Origin: Xenoacremonium recifei
Taxonomy: Eukaryota > Ascomycota > Sordariomycetes > Hypocreales > Nectriaceae
Length of the DNA stretch: 64,000 nt
Assembly: GCA_012184525.1 (NCBI GenBank)
Contig: WOFQ01000018.1
Location: 372,001-436,000, forward strand
Reading direction: 5' to 3'
The notes under the pieces were generated by a model. That model saw nothing but the letters and a program-made list of their open reading frames with translations. It was not told the origin of the DNA and did no database searches. The position numbers and the translations under genes were made by a program. This document shows positions 31,948 to 44,531 of this stretch, piece after piece (positions within the stretch are counted from its first letter, which is position 1; every line of letters begins with the position of its first letter).

Positions 31948-34900
31948 TAGCCTTCGTGAAACGCACATTGGAAGATGAGTTGCTAAGATCGAGGAGAGAT
32001 GTGAGGGTTCTTGTGGTGTGAAAAATTCAAGCAGCATGAAGACATAGCGTTATAGTACTGGCAGTGCTGGAGGGAGGAGGATGAATAAAAGACAAGGGAA
32101 GGGAGGAGGGAGGTGCTCGAACTAAGGGTTCCGAGGACGGCTCTGAGCCACAGCTTCTGCCCCGAAAGTCTATCTGCCTGAACCTTGGTTGCAGGCGGAT
32201 ACGCTTGGAGTCATGAGACAGCGGTGATGTGGCACTCGGTGAGCTTCGAGCCTTGATCGAGACAATCATGGAACAGGAAGGTCTTAGAGCAGCAGCCCCG
32301 ACGGTGAAGCGGTGTGAGAGCGCTTGCAGCTCCTGTGTCAGAGAGCTGCCGGAGGATTGGATCTTGATAGGAGACGGCGCCAACGGGGAGCCACGGCAGA
32401 TGGGGCTGAAGGAAGGGAGGGAGGTGAAAGCTGACAGAAAAGCAAATGAGACAAACAAACGGGCAGTCTATGGGTGGCGTCGCTCGCCAGTCGCATATCA
32501 GTATGTCTGGCTTGCGAGCGTGGGCGCAGTGCGCGAGACCTGATAAGACGAGCTGGGAGTCGGCGACCCAAGCCAAAGAATAGGGTGACTGGGGTTCAAA
32601 TGAGAGCATGTGAATGGGCAGAGGGGGCGTGGCGTGAGCTGGTAGGACGTGGCATTCAAGGATGTCGATTGGCATGTGGGTGGCTGCGGTGGTACCAAGA
32701 GCCGGGCTGCACTTACAATGTATGTCATGACGTATCAGAGCGTCTGGTGGTCTCGATTGGGTGGACGACAAACGAGAGTTTGCTGGCGGACGAGCAAAGA
32801 GGAGGGGTAGGCGAAGCGGTCGAAGGACGTGTCTGTACCGGCACAAACAAAAAAAGAGAGCCCGCTTTGGATATCTTATCGCGACGGTGACGATGACGAT
32901 GGCGAGACGGGAGAGAAGCCGGAAGCAACTAGAGCAACGGAGCTGCTAGCTCGAGGTGGAAGGAAGTCGAGTCTGGAGGCGGGGAGGAGGAGTCAAAGCT
33001 GAAGCTAGGAGGATAGATGCTTGTTGGTAGGTGACCGATAGGGCGGTGGTAACTGATATCGGCTTGGCCAGGCGTATGTATAAATGGTCGTTCGGTATTT
33101 TCGGAGCGTGTTGTGCGCCTGGAAGCTCTGTTTCAGGCCGCGGGCGAGATATGGCCGGACCGATGGCGGGGGGTGGGAAAGTGAGCCGAATGTCAAGGTC
33201 CGACGTGGGGGAGAATCGAGGGGAGTAGGAGGAGACCCGCCTCGGGAGTTGTTGTTATGAAGGCGGAAGAGGAGAAGAGAAGAGGCAGAGAGGAGGGGAG
33301 GAGGGGAGAAGGAGGAGAAGAAGGCGAGGAGAGGAGGGGAGGAAAGAAACGGAATTAGCGGCGCGAGACACGATGTGAAGGGTTTTGTTCAGGATGAGGG
33401 TTTTCGGATTCGCGGGGGGAAGACGAGAGGGAAAGTAGCGTTGAAGGTAGCTTGAACGGGAAGCGGATCCCCGATGGTCGCGGTCGAAGTAGCAGGAGGC
33501 AGGAGCGACGGAGGTGGTTTCCGTCTGGTCTGGTGGGTAAGTTCCGTTAGGTTCCTTCCGTAGTTGAAGGGAAGGGGCAACTCCGAGTCGGTAGCGAGAA
33601 GGGAAGTTTGCCGCCGTTGAAGAGCCAGCGCAGGATTATCGTGTAATGAGGCTTTACAAAAGCGGGCGACAACCGACTACTAATAGGTGAATGAAGAGCG
33701 CGCAGAGCAGGCAAGTCAGCCGGTTAGACGGACGGGAGACAAGCAATCAACGCATTCAACAGCAGCAAACAAGCTAGACTACAAATCAGGGAGCTCGTGT
33801 ACCTGCTTCAAACGCTGGCTCTATTACACGGCGGCGTCCGGGACGGCCATGGCAGCTCGAGTGACGACGATGCCCGAGTCGCTCGTCAGGGCAGGATGGT
33901 ATCAGTGCGAGCGCAGCCAGCCAGAATGGGAGCAATCCAATGACGGGGTACGCATTAGGTCCCGGAGGACGGGCGCAAATAAACGTCTCAGTCCTGGAGT
34001 TCGTCGGCTCCGTGCTTGAAGCTCCATGCTCCTCCATACTCCATAGTCGGGATAGTAATAGGGGTCCTCCGGTTGGGTCTCCGGGGAGTGGGTTGATGCT
34101 AGGCTTTGGTCTCTGAATCCCTCGATGACCACGGGCTTGACTCTCTCTGTCTGTTTCTTCGCGGAGGAAGGCCGAGCCAAGCCCGAGCCGGCTGGACCCT
34201 GGGCGTCTCTCGGGACGGGATGGGATGGGATGGACGAGAAGTTGTTACAGGAAAGCAAACTAACTTCCTTACAAACTAAACTGCACATGCGATGCCGGGC
34301 GTTGAAGAGCACGGGAGAGTGGAGATTTGCTCCGGCCCACTGCAGGCTCCATGCATCCTCCACCCGTCGCGTGCGCCCAGTTGACGACAGGCATTTCCAT
34401 ACGTAACTGACCTCCCAGTTCCTTTCTCTCCCACAGCCTGTTTGTAAGTCGAGGGCAAAAACAGGTACCTGGAGCGCTTCCAAACGTAATAGCTGCCCCC
34501 CAAAGGCCCGACTGTGCCAAACCTACGCAATCCCGCTCGCCCCAGCCAGCCCCAGCCTGGACCAGCCGCGTTTGTGCATATTCCCGGTCCGCCGAGTCGG
34601 GACGCAGGCGAGGCCCCCTTGTTAGAGGCCAGCGCCCGAGCGAATGCGATTCAGGTCAACTCCTCGAATGCCTTCTTTCGCCCGGTGGACCCCCCGGAAA
34701 CAGCCAGGGAAAGAAAAAAAGGCGACGATGCAACCATGTCATGTTCCTAGCCCGTCTCCATCGCCGCGTGCGAGCGTCGCATGTCCGCCAAGGGTGCCTC
34801 CCATCAATGGAAGTCCGTGAGTCCGTGACACTCTTCCAGAACCCTTCCGGAGCGGGTCGTGCGTGGCCCGACTCCTGGCGCCTCGCTCCTCGTGAGATTC

Positions 34901-37900
34901 TGTTCTGTGTATGTGTCTGGAGGTGGATTCATCAGCCATGCAGGGTCCAACATAATAAACCTCCGTAGTCTTCAATATTGTACCGATCCCTCGGAGACTG
35001 AGAGCCCGAGCTTGGCCGTCTGTCAGCTGAGAGTTGAAACAGGCAGACCTCAAACTGCAAACGCCTGCGTTGTTTATATTCAACGCTCAAGCGCCGCACC
35101 CGCTCAGCCACTGTATGCCAGACTCAGCACCGACCCTCGAATTTCATTAACTCGCGGCTTGCCATACGAAACACGGGCGGATGGAGGCCAGTGAGCAAGG
35201 CATCGACGGGTAGACGGAGCGAGTCGAGATGTTGGTGTCGCCCCAAAAGCACCGAGCCTCGGGACACTTTAGGCGACGGGCATCATTCAGCCGAACGGCA
35301 TCGCAGGCGTACGGATACCCGTCACACACAGATCCAGCCTGGACGTGCAGCACCATCTGTCAGGTACCGGTACATGTCTTCGGTCAGGGGGCCCTGGATC
35401 TGGCGCGTGCGGCGCCATGCCGTAAATCGTATGTCTTTTCGCTGCTCCGTGCTGGCTCCTGGCTCCGAGCATCAGCCTCGGATGGGGTCGGAGGTGATCC
35501 ATGGCTTGCTTGTAAGTCATGGCCTCGGTGCTGGTGTGAGGGAGCTGACGAGAAATCATTGGCACGCTCGATATGGTAATGCTGAGAAGGCGAAAAGTAA
35601 TCAAGAATGGGCAGACAAGATTCTGACAAGCACCTTCGACGCTGACAGGACTTAGTTGCGGCTCGGCTCGTCCATGCCTCATGACAGCATCATCTTGTTC
35701 TTACAACATCCCCGGGATGATCTCCCTCACATGCATAAACTGTAATCGACCATGACCGGGCACGGCGCCCGACCACCGACGGTCCTAACTTTTTTCCTCA
35801 CCGCTCCCTTTCATGCACCAGCTCCCTGCATGTTACTAAATGCTCATCAAGTTCCTTTTTTTCCCAGCCCGCCATGGCGACGTGTGAACCGCCGTCTCCC
35901 TCTGCAAAGGAAAAAGCAAAGTTACAGCGCGCACGAGTTCTTCTGCCCCGCCGCCAGACAGGGATTGCCGCTTGTCTTCTTCGTCCCGTGTCTGAGCAGC
36001 AGGGAGTGTGAATGGGACGCCGTATCCAATCGGCGTTCTATCTCGTCTTCAAGGATGTGAAAGATTCGGCTCCGAGGTGACGAGTCGTTTCATGTCGGGC
36101 CTCGCCCGTTGACATGAGTCTCACGTGTACCATGAAAGGGCACATTGCTGGGTATCGTCTAGCTGTCAGAAATATCACATGGCCCCATCGTTGCTTCTTT
36201 ATAGGTGACAGGTCGAAAACTCGTGCATTTCAGGGAGCGAAGTCGGACTTCACCTGGCGCTGGCATACACGGAGGTTGCAGCATGGCGTTCTCAAGAAGC
36301 AAATATCACGACGCCACGGAGGATCCCATGAGCGAATTGCAACAGTACGTGCATTTCGACAGCGTCACGTTTCATCCCATCTGACCATTCGCTCTGAAGG
36401 GAATCCCGCTGACACCGGCTTGCTCATCAATGACATATCCGGCACCGGTGAAAGGAAGCAGACCCGGCTGGGGGTTGAAAGCCCCGAAGCCGGAGGCCCG
36501 AGGACGACTGTGAGCAACTGTCGTTCCTTTGAACGCCCATGAAATTCTGATGTTTGGCACAAAGCTGAGCGAGCATCTTCTTGCCGTGCCCTGACAACCT
36601 GTGAGACAGACAGAAGCATCGCCTTCCAGTACCTTGATGCAGGTAAATGACATCAAAGTCCTCCTCCTCAGGGTCTATTTCTCACCCCGAGGATACCAGT
36701 ACCTTGCTTGTCACGGCTAGTTTTTTGCCATATGTCGACCGTTTAACGCATTCATCATGACCATCTTTTCTTGGTCACACAAAATGAGTTTAATATGTCG
36801 AGGTTTATCAAGGTGTCGGATGTAGACAGCATTGTTTGGCGATCAGAAGAAAGACCAGGGGCTTGACTCATCATGTCGACACCTCCGGATGCGAACTAAA
36901 CGAGCGGACCAGTCAGGGTCATGATGAAGTTAGAGCCTCATTTCTCGGACGTGAGAACTTGAGGGCTGAGTTCGCAGCTGAACGCTGCTAACAAGAATCT
37001 CACGGGTAGGTGGGTTCAACGTCCGAGGTCGAACAACGCATGGAGGCTCCAATGCAACCCAATGTCATGAAAATCCGCTTCATAAAGGACGACTTGGCAG
37101 TGAGACCCGATCGGCCATCGTAGAAGTTGCCATAGTCTGTGTTGCTTTGCTGGCACCTCTCTGCTTGCTGGGTCGATCTTAAGAATCACGATAAAGAGGT
37201 CCCCGCAGGAGGACTTAGCTCCTGCGAGCCCCGTCCCTTTTAGTAGATCGCGTGAACCTGCCTGAAACTTGGCTTCGTCTGGTTGGACTTCACGGGGTGG
37301 GTGATGGCAGTGCTGAGCGGCAAGACTCGTGAGAGCACGATGCAGTGCAGAAATTGCCGCCCATTCTGACTCTTGCACAGGATGCTGACAAGGTCTCATG
37401 GGATGTCCGGGCTTGTGTACTCCGCCTGTATGTACGTCGAAGGGGCTGGTCGGCGAGTGCGCCTGTCGTACGCACCTGTTGCAGTAGTCGCTGAGGTGGT
37501 GAAGGATCTCAGCCACAGTGTGTGTGATGCTGGCCAGGGTGTTTCGTGGGTAGCACACGATACGACGAGTTATGGGACAGGATTTGGATTAAGGGGCTCT
37601 TGATTCTCTGACGCCGGTCGAGAACAGAGGAATGGGTGATAAGAAGACCTGCATAAAAGGAGTACTTGTTCCGTACCTATCGACGAAGGACTGTTGCTTT
37701 TTGAGGCCCGGCAGAACATACGAGCCAAGGCGTGAAGAGCCGCGATGTGTCGGTGACAGAATCGGTTGAGCCGTCCGCCTCACTTTCGAGGTTCGCTGGG
37801 ATGGGCCAGGCAAGCAAGGAAGGTACCCCGTAGTTCAGGTGAGGGTCGCCCTTACCTCCGCCAGATCCCTGATCGTACCGCCTCAACAAAGTGCCGTTGG

Positions 37901-39262
37901 CCCTTGCCCGTTATAGAGTGCCGAAGGGGAGGTTGGGGTAAATTGCATTCCGTGATGGTCATTTGGGAACACAGAACTGGAAGCAGCTCAACAATTTAAC
38001 ATCAGTCCATGGAAGGAAGTCAGTGATGATTCTCAGACATGACCTTCACCGTCAAATGCCGAGGACATGATCATGAAAGAACAGCAATCGCAAGGCGAAC
38101 AACGGCCCCATCGGTGGACAAAGGTGGCCCACTAGAGCTCACCAACCTCCACCAAAGCTGCCTCCGTGGCCCCCGGTTTGGCGGCTTGTGGCCCCCGCGG
38201 CAGGCCGGCGCCAGCACGATTGGTAGCGGAGGCGTCCAGCAGCTGGAGCCATCCATTTAGCAGACGGGACTCAGCCTTGCCATGCCATGCCATGGATCTA
38301 TGCTATGCCAGCAAAGGGCAGACTTGCCTGCAGGACTCACAAAGGCGAATCACGGCGAAGCCAGTCCAGGCATCAACCAGTCATCCGGCAGAGCGGCCCT
38401 CCCAAAGTCCCATCCCGACGAGCCTCCCCCAATGTGCTGCGAAACCGTGGCAGTGCATGAGGCAGCCGCCCACTCGTTTGCGGACCGCAGAAGGCCTCCG
38501 TCCATGGATCGCTCATTCACTGATCGATTGCACCTATTCACTGATAGCCCGGTTAGTGGACACGCTGCTAACCTCCCGTCGTCTCTTACCGCTGTGGGCA
38601 GAAACCGGGGTCTATCACTGCTGTTGAGTCTGCTGTATCACTCACACAGCTCAAGATCCTTACAGTGTTCTGGGAGTCCTCCCGCTCCGCTGTGGCTGAT
38701 GCCTCCCCTGTCCTGCCCTGTCCTGTCCCCAAGATCTCGCTAGAGTGGAGGCACTGGCTGCCTGGACGAGGACGCCTGGAGGCTGGAATCGTGCAGGGCT
38801 GCCACCGGTGAGGTGCCGTTCAAAATGCTTTTTGAAGTCAGGCCAACCGTCCTTCCTTCACTTTCTCTTCCTCCCGCATTACACATTCATCCCCATGACC
38901 TCCCCCTCGTCCGAGATTTGACTCCCTCCTCTCCCTCCTCCTCCCCTCCCCTCAGCCAACAGTACACCTTGCTTGCCTCTGAAGCTGCAGGCCTTAGTCA
39001 CAGCCTAGCACTCCCGTGTCGTCTCTTCTCTCTCCCGATCTCGCCAGCCTCCTTTCTACTCCGTAACGCTCTCACCGACACCTACGAAGCTTTCCGCCTC
39101 AGAATATAGACACTTCTAGCGACAGATTTGGAGCCTCGTGACCATTTTTTTTTTTTTACTGCAGAACTATACATAGCTTTCTATACCCCGTCTCTTTTCT
39201 TTCCGTCCCATCTCTTGGTTCGGCTTAGATCTGCACCTCTAGATCGAGCTCAGCCGGAGACA
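31948..39262. other. 7.3 kb gene-poor divergent intergenic region
   Basis: The largest gap in the window, between the folliculin homologue (minus) and the AAA ATPase (plus). Open frames up to 211 codons exist (e.g. 32211-32846 minus, 33902-34483 minus, 37016-37558 minus), but none shows a recognisable domain, and they overlap frames on other strands as expected in GC-rich DNA. It holds a polypurine tract (33258-33350), a short GGGAT run near 34216 and a T-run before the AAA gene. The base composition is not AT-rich, so it does not look like a decayed transposon. Long leaders, non-coding RNAs or fast-evolving small genes are possible. Confidence 0.5.
33258..33350. repeat. Polypurine (GA/GGA-rich) tract
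   Basis: About 90 bp almost entirely of A and G on the plus strand (AGGAGGGGAGGAGGGGAGAA-type words), 1.3 kb upstream of the folliculin homologue. On that gene's strand it is a CT-rich tract, a common feature of fungal promoters and leaders. Confidence 0.75.
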
Positions 39263-42200
39263 ATGGAGTTCCAGTCCCAGGACCCCAACTTCTCAGTTAG
39301 CTGGCTGCTTGGGCTCCGTTCGTATCCCACACGACCGCTATGGGCTCACCTATACGAATCCAATGACCCTTACTTCCGCGTCAGCAGAGTTCTGGGATTG
39401 ATTCCCAGACATAACCCTCGGAGATCGATCAGGAAGCCCAAGCCTAGTCCTGTGCTCCCACCTCCCACCTCAGACCCAGATAACGAGAATGACGAGACGA
39501 TCGAGGACGATGCCGACCTCGGACTGCGACGATTGTTCAGCGATGGAGTCGAGGACGAAGCTGTTGTAGACGAGCAGGAAGAGAAACCTGCAGAAAGCCA
39601 ACCTGCCGAGTCCGACGAAGAGCCTAAGGTGCTAGCAGATGAAGGGTTCTTGAACCTCTGTAGGGAGATGGAGACGCTGCTGGACGAGATAGAGTGAGTA
39701 ACTCCACCATCATCAGTTTCTAGAGATCTGACCAAGTTCTCCAACAGAAATGCTCGAGAAGAGACCGATGATGACAACGAATCGATTGACGGCCTCTCCC
39801 CAGAGGACTGCGAAGACGAATCTCCATCAAGGATCGAGTGGCTGAGACAAAAGACGATAGAAAAGGCCGAGAACAAGTATCTCGACCGTCTCATGTCTTT
39901 GCCCGGTCTAGAAGAGGTCAAAGAATTCTTCCTACATGCAAAAGCAAAGGTTCAGGCATCCTCGAGGCGAGAAACGGATTCCAAAAACGAGAACTTTGAT
40001 GTTGTCTTCACCGGCGGTCAGGGTACGGGTAAAACGATGCTCGCGCGCCTCTACGCCAAATACCTTCGTTCCTTGGGTGTTGTTAAGAAGAATGGTTCTG
40101 TCACCGGAATCCATACTTTCTCCGCTTATAATATCTCGAAAACTTCAACGCTTGGGACTATGCATAATACATGTATCTCATGCGGTGGATGTGTAAGTCG
40201 CGTGCAGCGGATTCTATGGAGTATCAGGCACTGACTAAATCGGTAGATCGCCATCATTGACCATGCTCACCTTCTCGACAATGATGACTGCAATCTATGG
40301 AATCTATACGTTAGATCACTGGACCTACCTGGCAAGGTAGTCTTCATTTTCGCGGGAATAGGCGACTGGGGCTTGACAGATCAGTTGAACTACAGCGCTC
40401 AAGTCTCTAACCACTTTCCCGTCCTGAAGCTCCCTAACTATACTAAGGAACAACTACAAGTAGCTTTCCACGGTATGATGAGGAAGTGGTTCAAGGGCAA
40501 GATGGAGGTCGAGGGTGGCTTCGACGGTCTCTTCGTCCAGATTCTGATGAGACGAATCACTTCGAGCTCTAGCGAAAAGTCCTTTGGCAACATTTGGCCG
40601 GTCAAAAAGGCCTTTGTGGAAGCCTGCAGGCGACAAGTCGAGCGATTCCGTCAGGCCAGGAGAGATGGTAACTATCTGGAGGACTACAAAATGACCAAGG
40701 AGGACTTGCTTGGTAACAGACCCTCTCTCGGTCCCGAGAAAAGCGAAGCCTGGAAGGAATTACAGACTCTCGTCGGTCTAGGCGATGTCAAGGAGTCTAT
40801 CTTGGCACTGGTTAGCCAGGTCAACCAGAACTACATCCGCGAAATGCGAGGAGACGAGCCGCTGCACGCATCGCCCAACCGAGTTTTCCTTGGAGCTCCT
40901 GGAACGGGGAAGACGACGGTTGCCAAACTGTACGGACGCCTCCTTGCCGACTTCGGCATTCTGTCGAAAGGCGATGTCATTGTGAAGAACCCCAGCGATC
41001 TCCTCGATCGGTATATCGGCGGGTCCGAGAACAATACCAAGGAGGCGCTGCGGGAAGCCAAAGGCAACGTTTTGATTATTGACGATGCACACATGCTTGA
41101 CCCTGGACAAAGTTCAAGCGGAACCACGAAGAATGGTGACTTCCGTGGAGCTGTCATCGACACCATCGTGGCCGAGGTCACGGGTGCACCGGGTGAGGAT
41201 CGATGCATCATCCTTTGCGGATATCCTGAGCAGATGAAGGAGATGTATGCCAACTGCAACCCCGGACTGGCGCGCAGGTTTCCCCTCGATTCGGCATTCG
41301 TGTTTGAGAACTTTGGCGAGAAGGAGCTGGGCGAGATCCTGGATCTGAAACTGGCCAAGGAGAAGCTTGTGGCGACGGACAAGGCTCGCGAGGTTGCGAT
41401 GGAAGTTCTGAAAAGGGCTTCTGTCCGGCCGAACTTTGGGAATGGTGGTGAGGTGGACAACCTCGTTGCCAAAGCCACCATCTCTCGCACGCGACGCATG
41501 GCGAAGGAGAGCCAGTCCGAAGACGAGGATCTGGACAAGGTCCCCATTGAGCCTCAAGACTTCGATGCAGACTACGACCGACTCAGCCGAGCAGTGACTA
41601 ACACCCGCGCTCTCTTCGAAGGCTTCGTGGGCTATGAGGAAATCATCTCCAAGTTCGAGTCCTACCAGTATATGGTTCAAGGCATGAGGCTACGCAACGT
41701 CGACCCGCGCCCCTTTGTTCCGTTTACATACGTCTTCAAGGGGCCACCCGGTACAGGAAAGACCACGACAGCGCGAAAGCTGGGGCAAATCTTCTACGAC
41801 ATGGGCTTTCTTTCAGCGCCTGACGTTATAGAAACCTCGGCGTCGCAGCTGGTCGGCGAGTACTGCGGTCAGACGGGCCCTAAGACGCGGCGGCTCCTCG
41901 AGTCTGCGTTGGGCAAAGTTCTCTTCATTGACGAGGCCTATCGATTAGCTGGTGGCCGAGGCACCTTTGCGGAAGAAGCAGTCAGCGAACTGGTTGACGC
42001 CGTCACGAAGCCGCAGTTTGCGCGTAAACTCATCATCGTTCTGGCTGGATACGAGGAGGACATGGACCGCCTCCTGCGAAGCAACCAAGGCATGAAGTCT
42101 CGCTTCGCAACCGAGTTTACATTCCGGCCCCTGCGCGCCGAGCAGTGCGTCGAGCAACTCCGCAAGGTGGTCGACAAGGTTGGTATCGCCATCCAACCGA

Positions 42201-42508
42201 CCCGCGAGATGGACGCCATGACACGTAACTCGCTGATGACACTCATGTCGCGCCTCAGCAACGACAAGGGCTGGGCCTCTGGCCGCAGCGTCGAGACACT
42301 AGGTGAGCGCCTCATCGGCCACATCTTCAAGGAATGTGCGATGAAGGGCTACACCGGCAAGGACCTCATCGTCTCTGGAAAGGAACTTGTCATGATCTTG
42401 GGGCAGTCATCTGGAATGGGTGCCGTCGGAGCCAAACCTTGGGGTGGCCAAGGGCCCATGGGGGCGCGGCAAGTCATGACACTGCGAGACCTGGAGAAGT
42501 ACGAATGA
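39263..42508 (+). CDS. Triple-AAA ATPase, CbxX/CfxQ (SpoVK-like) family
   Basis: Three exons (39263-39693, 39748-40192, 40247-42508; both introns 54 nt) encode 1045 residues. There are three CbxX/CfxQ-type AAA modules. AAA1 has Walker A GGQGTGKTM (~232) and a Walker B IAIIDHAHLL in which the catalytic Glu is His. AAA2 has Walker A GAPGTGKTT (~507) and VLIIDDAHML (Asp for Glu). AAA3 has Walker A GPPGTGKTT (~790) and a canonical VLFIDEAYRL. So only AAA3 looks fully catalytic. The first 145 residues are acidic and begin with a duplicated motif, DPNFSVSWLLGL and DPYFRVSRVLGL, about 28 residues apart. The bacterial and plastid relatives (CbbX) remodel Rubisco; the fungal members are uncharacterised to my knowledge. 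No signal peptide or membrane segment is seen. Confidence 0.88.
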
Positions 42509-43424
42509 GCAAAAATGGTGGTTGGAGCAAAAAAGGGGTGGTGTCCCTGGGTATGGAGTTTGGGACTGGGCTGCCTCTCCCTCGATGGGTTTGCGCTCCC
42601 CCTTCCCCTTTCTTCTTTTTGGATCTACCGTTCGGTCTGTGATTGAATAATGAAGATATGAAGCGAGATTGGCATTTTTCTTGTTTATATAGCGCAGTCG
42701 GGATATTTCTGCGGGCGGGAGTGTGTATACAACTCGAATATGAAGAAACTCAAACATATGCACAATCTGATTCCTAGTCTGAATCTTGTACCCTAATACC
42801 TAACCACTGACCTTGAACCACAATGGAAACACCGAGGCAGGGACATTCGGCGTTGCGAATTGCGTTCTCTTTCTTGTTAACACAACAATGCCTTACAAAC
42901 ACCTAGCAGATGCAACCTCCCATAACTCAACAACCCTCCCGCACTTCTTCTTTTCTTACAGCCGTGCGTTGATCTGAGCCTCCCACAGACGTTGTCTGTA
43001 CAGATTAACACTTGTCTTATCGCTAGGAACCGTATCAAGAAGCGATTACCAGGAGTGTTTGCGCTCACGCCTCCAAAACCTATGATAAGTGAAGATATCA
43101 GCTCCTGGTCATGTACTAGCAGACAGAAACATAGATCAGAGAATCGCACGACCCCAGAGCCTGCCATCACCTCATCCACGGGGCGACTTCACAGGGCTCT
43201 AGCTCTTATACAGGTAGGTAAGGTACCTAGGTAAGTAGTTACCGGATTGATTCCTTGAGTCATACTATTCACACGGGATGCTTTTTTAACGGCAGAAAAT
43301 TATGTCTGTTTATGTATACCTCAGTTTAGAAGCTTTAATAAATGAACAGGTTCCGTATATATACCCTGAGCTAGACTTTTGCCCCTTATCCAGATCCCTA
43401 TTCTCCGTCTAAGTCTATATCTGT

Positions 43425-43443
43425 GAGGTGAAAGAGTCTTGAT
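43425..43443 (+). repeat. Left arm of a 19-bp inverted repeat
   Basis: GAGGTGAAAGAGTCTTGAT, matching 43797-43815 on the opposite strand without mismatch; the arms are 353 bp apart. Confidence 0.9.
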
Positions 43444-43796
43444 CCCTCACAATTGGTAGCAATTGCACGTTCCGAACGTGAAGGAAACGACCGAATAACC
43501 AGAAAATTCCTCTTAGAACCAGCAACCAACCGTTTCTTTATCAACAATCATCCACATTTCCGCCACATGCATCAGGTCGTGACAACGGCGTGGCACATCC
43601 TCCAATATCACGCTACAGAACACGACAACACCAACCTCATCAAGGAAACGGATCTACGGTCCGCACGAATCCTAACCACTGACGCACCACAACCGAACGA
43701 CATATACCCAGCCGAGTGGACGACCCGGCGATCATTTCGCGCATCTTTGCAACGCTGGCGACGAGCTACGGAACTTCACAGACTCGAACTTGCCGA

Positions 43797-43815
43797 ATCA
43801 AGACTCTTTCACCTC
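43797..43815 (-). repeat. Right arm of a 19-bp inverted repeat
   Basis: Exact reverse complement of 43425-43443. Confidence 0.9.
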
Positions 43816-44531
43816 ATAATATCCCTAATTTAGGTCTCAATTCCTTATTTAAAGTATCCTTTAAACCTTAAAGAAGACCTTTAGTTCTTATTTAGGTATG
43901 GATTATCTGGGAGACTTATATTATGTATTAACTGAATCAGAAGACCCCGTGCAGATACTCAAGGTAGAGAAAGTGTCGAGTGCGAATAGTGTAACTCAAT
44001 CCCTCTTACAGCCCTCATCTTTATATGCGTCCTTACGAAGTACTTATCTACCTTCTCATCCAGACCTGAAACAAGATTGCAAATCGAGTGTCAACTTAGG
44101 TACTTGCCTACCTGTAATCCTGTCACAGGGAGGTATGGCAGCCACTCTTAGAACAAGGTTCGCCAAGTACCTACCATGAATCATTGATATTGCGTCAGAG
44201 TCACCTTACGTCTCTGTAAACAAGTCGTGAACACCCGTGCAAAAAGAGACCTGACACATACTGCGGAGATGGGCAAAGGATGAGAGTCCAGATATACCTA
44301 CCCAACTACCCTACCCTACCCTACCTTGATTTAGATCGAGGACGCGTGCTCATGGATGGTTTTGGATCGGATATATCATGGTCATGGGATGTGGGGACAT
44401 TGCCACCATCGGCTTGCCCCCACTGGGATCTCTTCCGTGGGTCTTCCCCTCGACATCATCAACGACATTCTACGAGACAATATCACCAATCTTGCCCGAC
44501 GTCGAAGGACAGGAGTGCCCTTGCGCCGTTT

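Larger units (their letters stand above)
43260..43860. mobile_element. Decayed LTR-retroelement-like fragment
   Basis: The word CTATTCACACGGGATGC at 43265 recurs with one change at 18876. A 19-bp sequence, GAGGTGAAAGAGTCTTGAT, at 43425-43443 is repeated exactly in inverted orientation at 43797-43815. The first copy is followed by CCCTCACAATTGGTAGC, similar in layout to an LTR end next to a primer-binding site. The surrounding DNA is AT- and TA-rich. A 126-codon frame between the arms (43453-43833) starts without ATG and matches nothing I know; no gag or pol motif is visible. The classification as LTR material is an inference. Confidence 0.4.
42509..44531. other. Intergenic region with an AT-rich retroelement-like relic
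   Basis: No host gene recognised. The central part (about 43250-43960) is AT-rich and holds the LTR-like relic described separately. TACCTAGGTA-type palindromic words occur at 43200-43235 and CCCTA repeats at 44300-44325. The last ~250 bp are probably leader of the RING gene. Confidence 0.5.

Noticed and set aside
32211..32846. 211-codon minus-strand frame upstream of the folliculin homologue
   Set aside because: No recognisable motif and heavily overlapped by frames on both strands, as expected in GC-rich non-coding DNA.
33902..34483. 193-codon minus-strand frame
   Set aside because: Composition and lack of motifs suggest chance; no splice-supported extension found.
37016..37558. 180-codon minus-strand frame
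   Set aside because: No domain, no splice support and no conserved-looking block; cannot be told from chance.
43453..43833. 126-codon frame inside the inverted repeat as a real gene
   Set aside because: It lacks an ATG start and known motifs, and lies within a decayed AT-rich element.
44280..44531. 84-residue N-terminal extension of the RING protein
   Set aside because: Derived partly from CCCTA repeats and unlike the family start; ATG at 44532 chosen.
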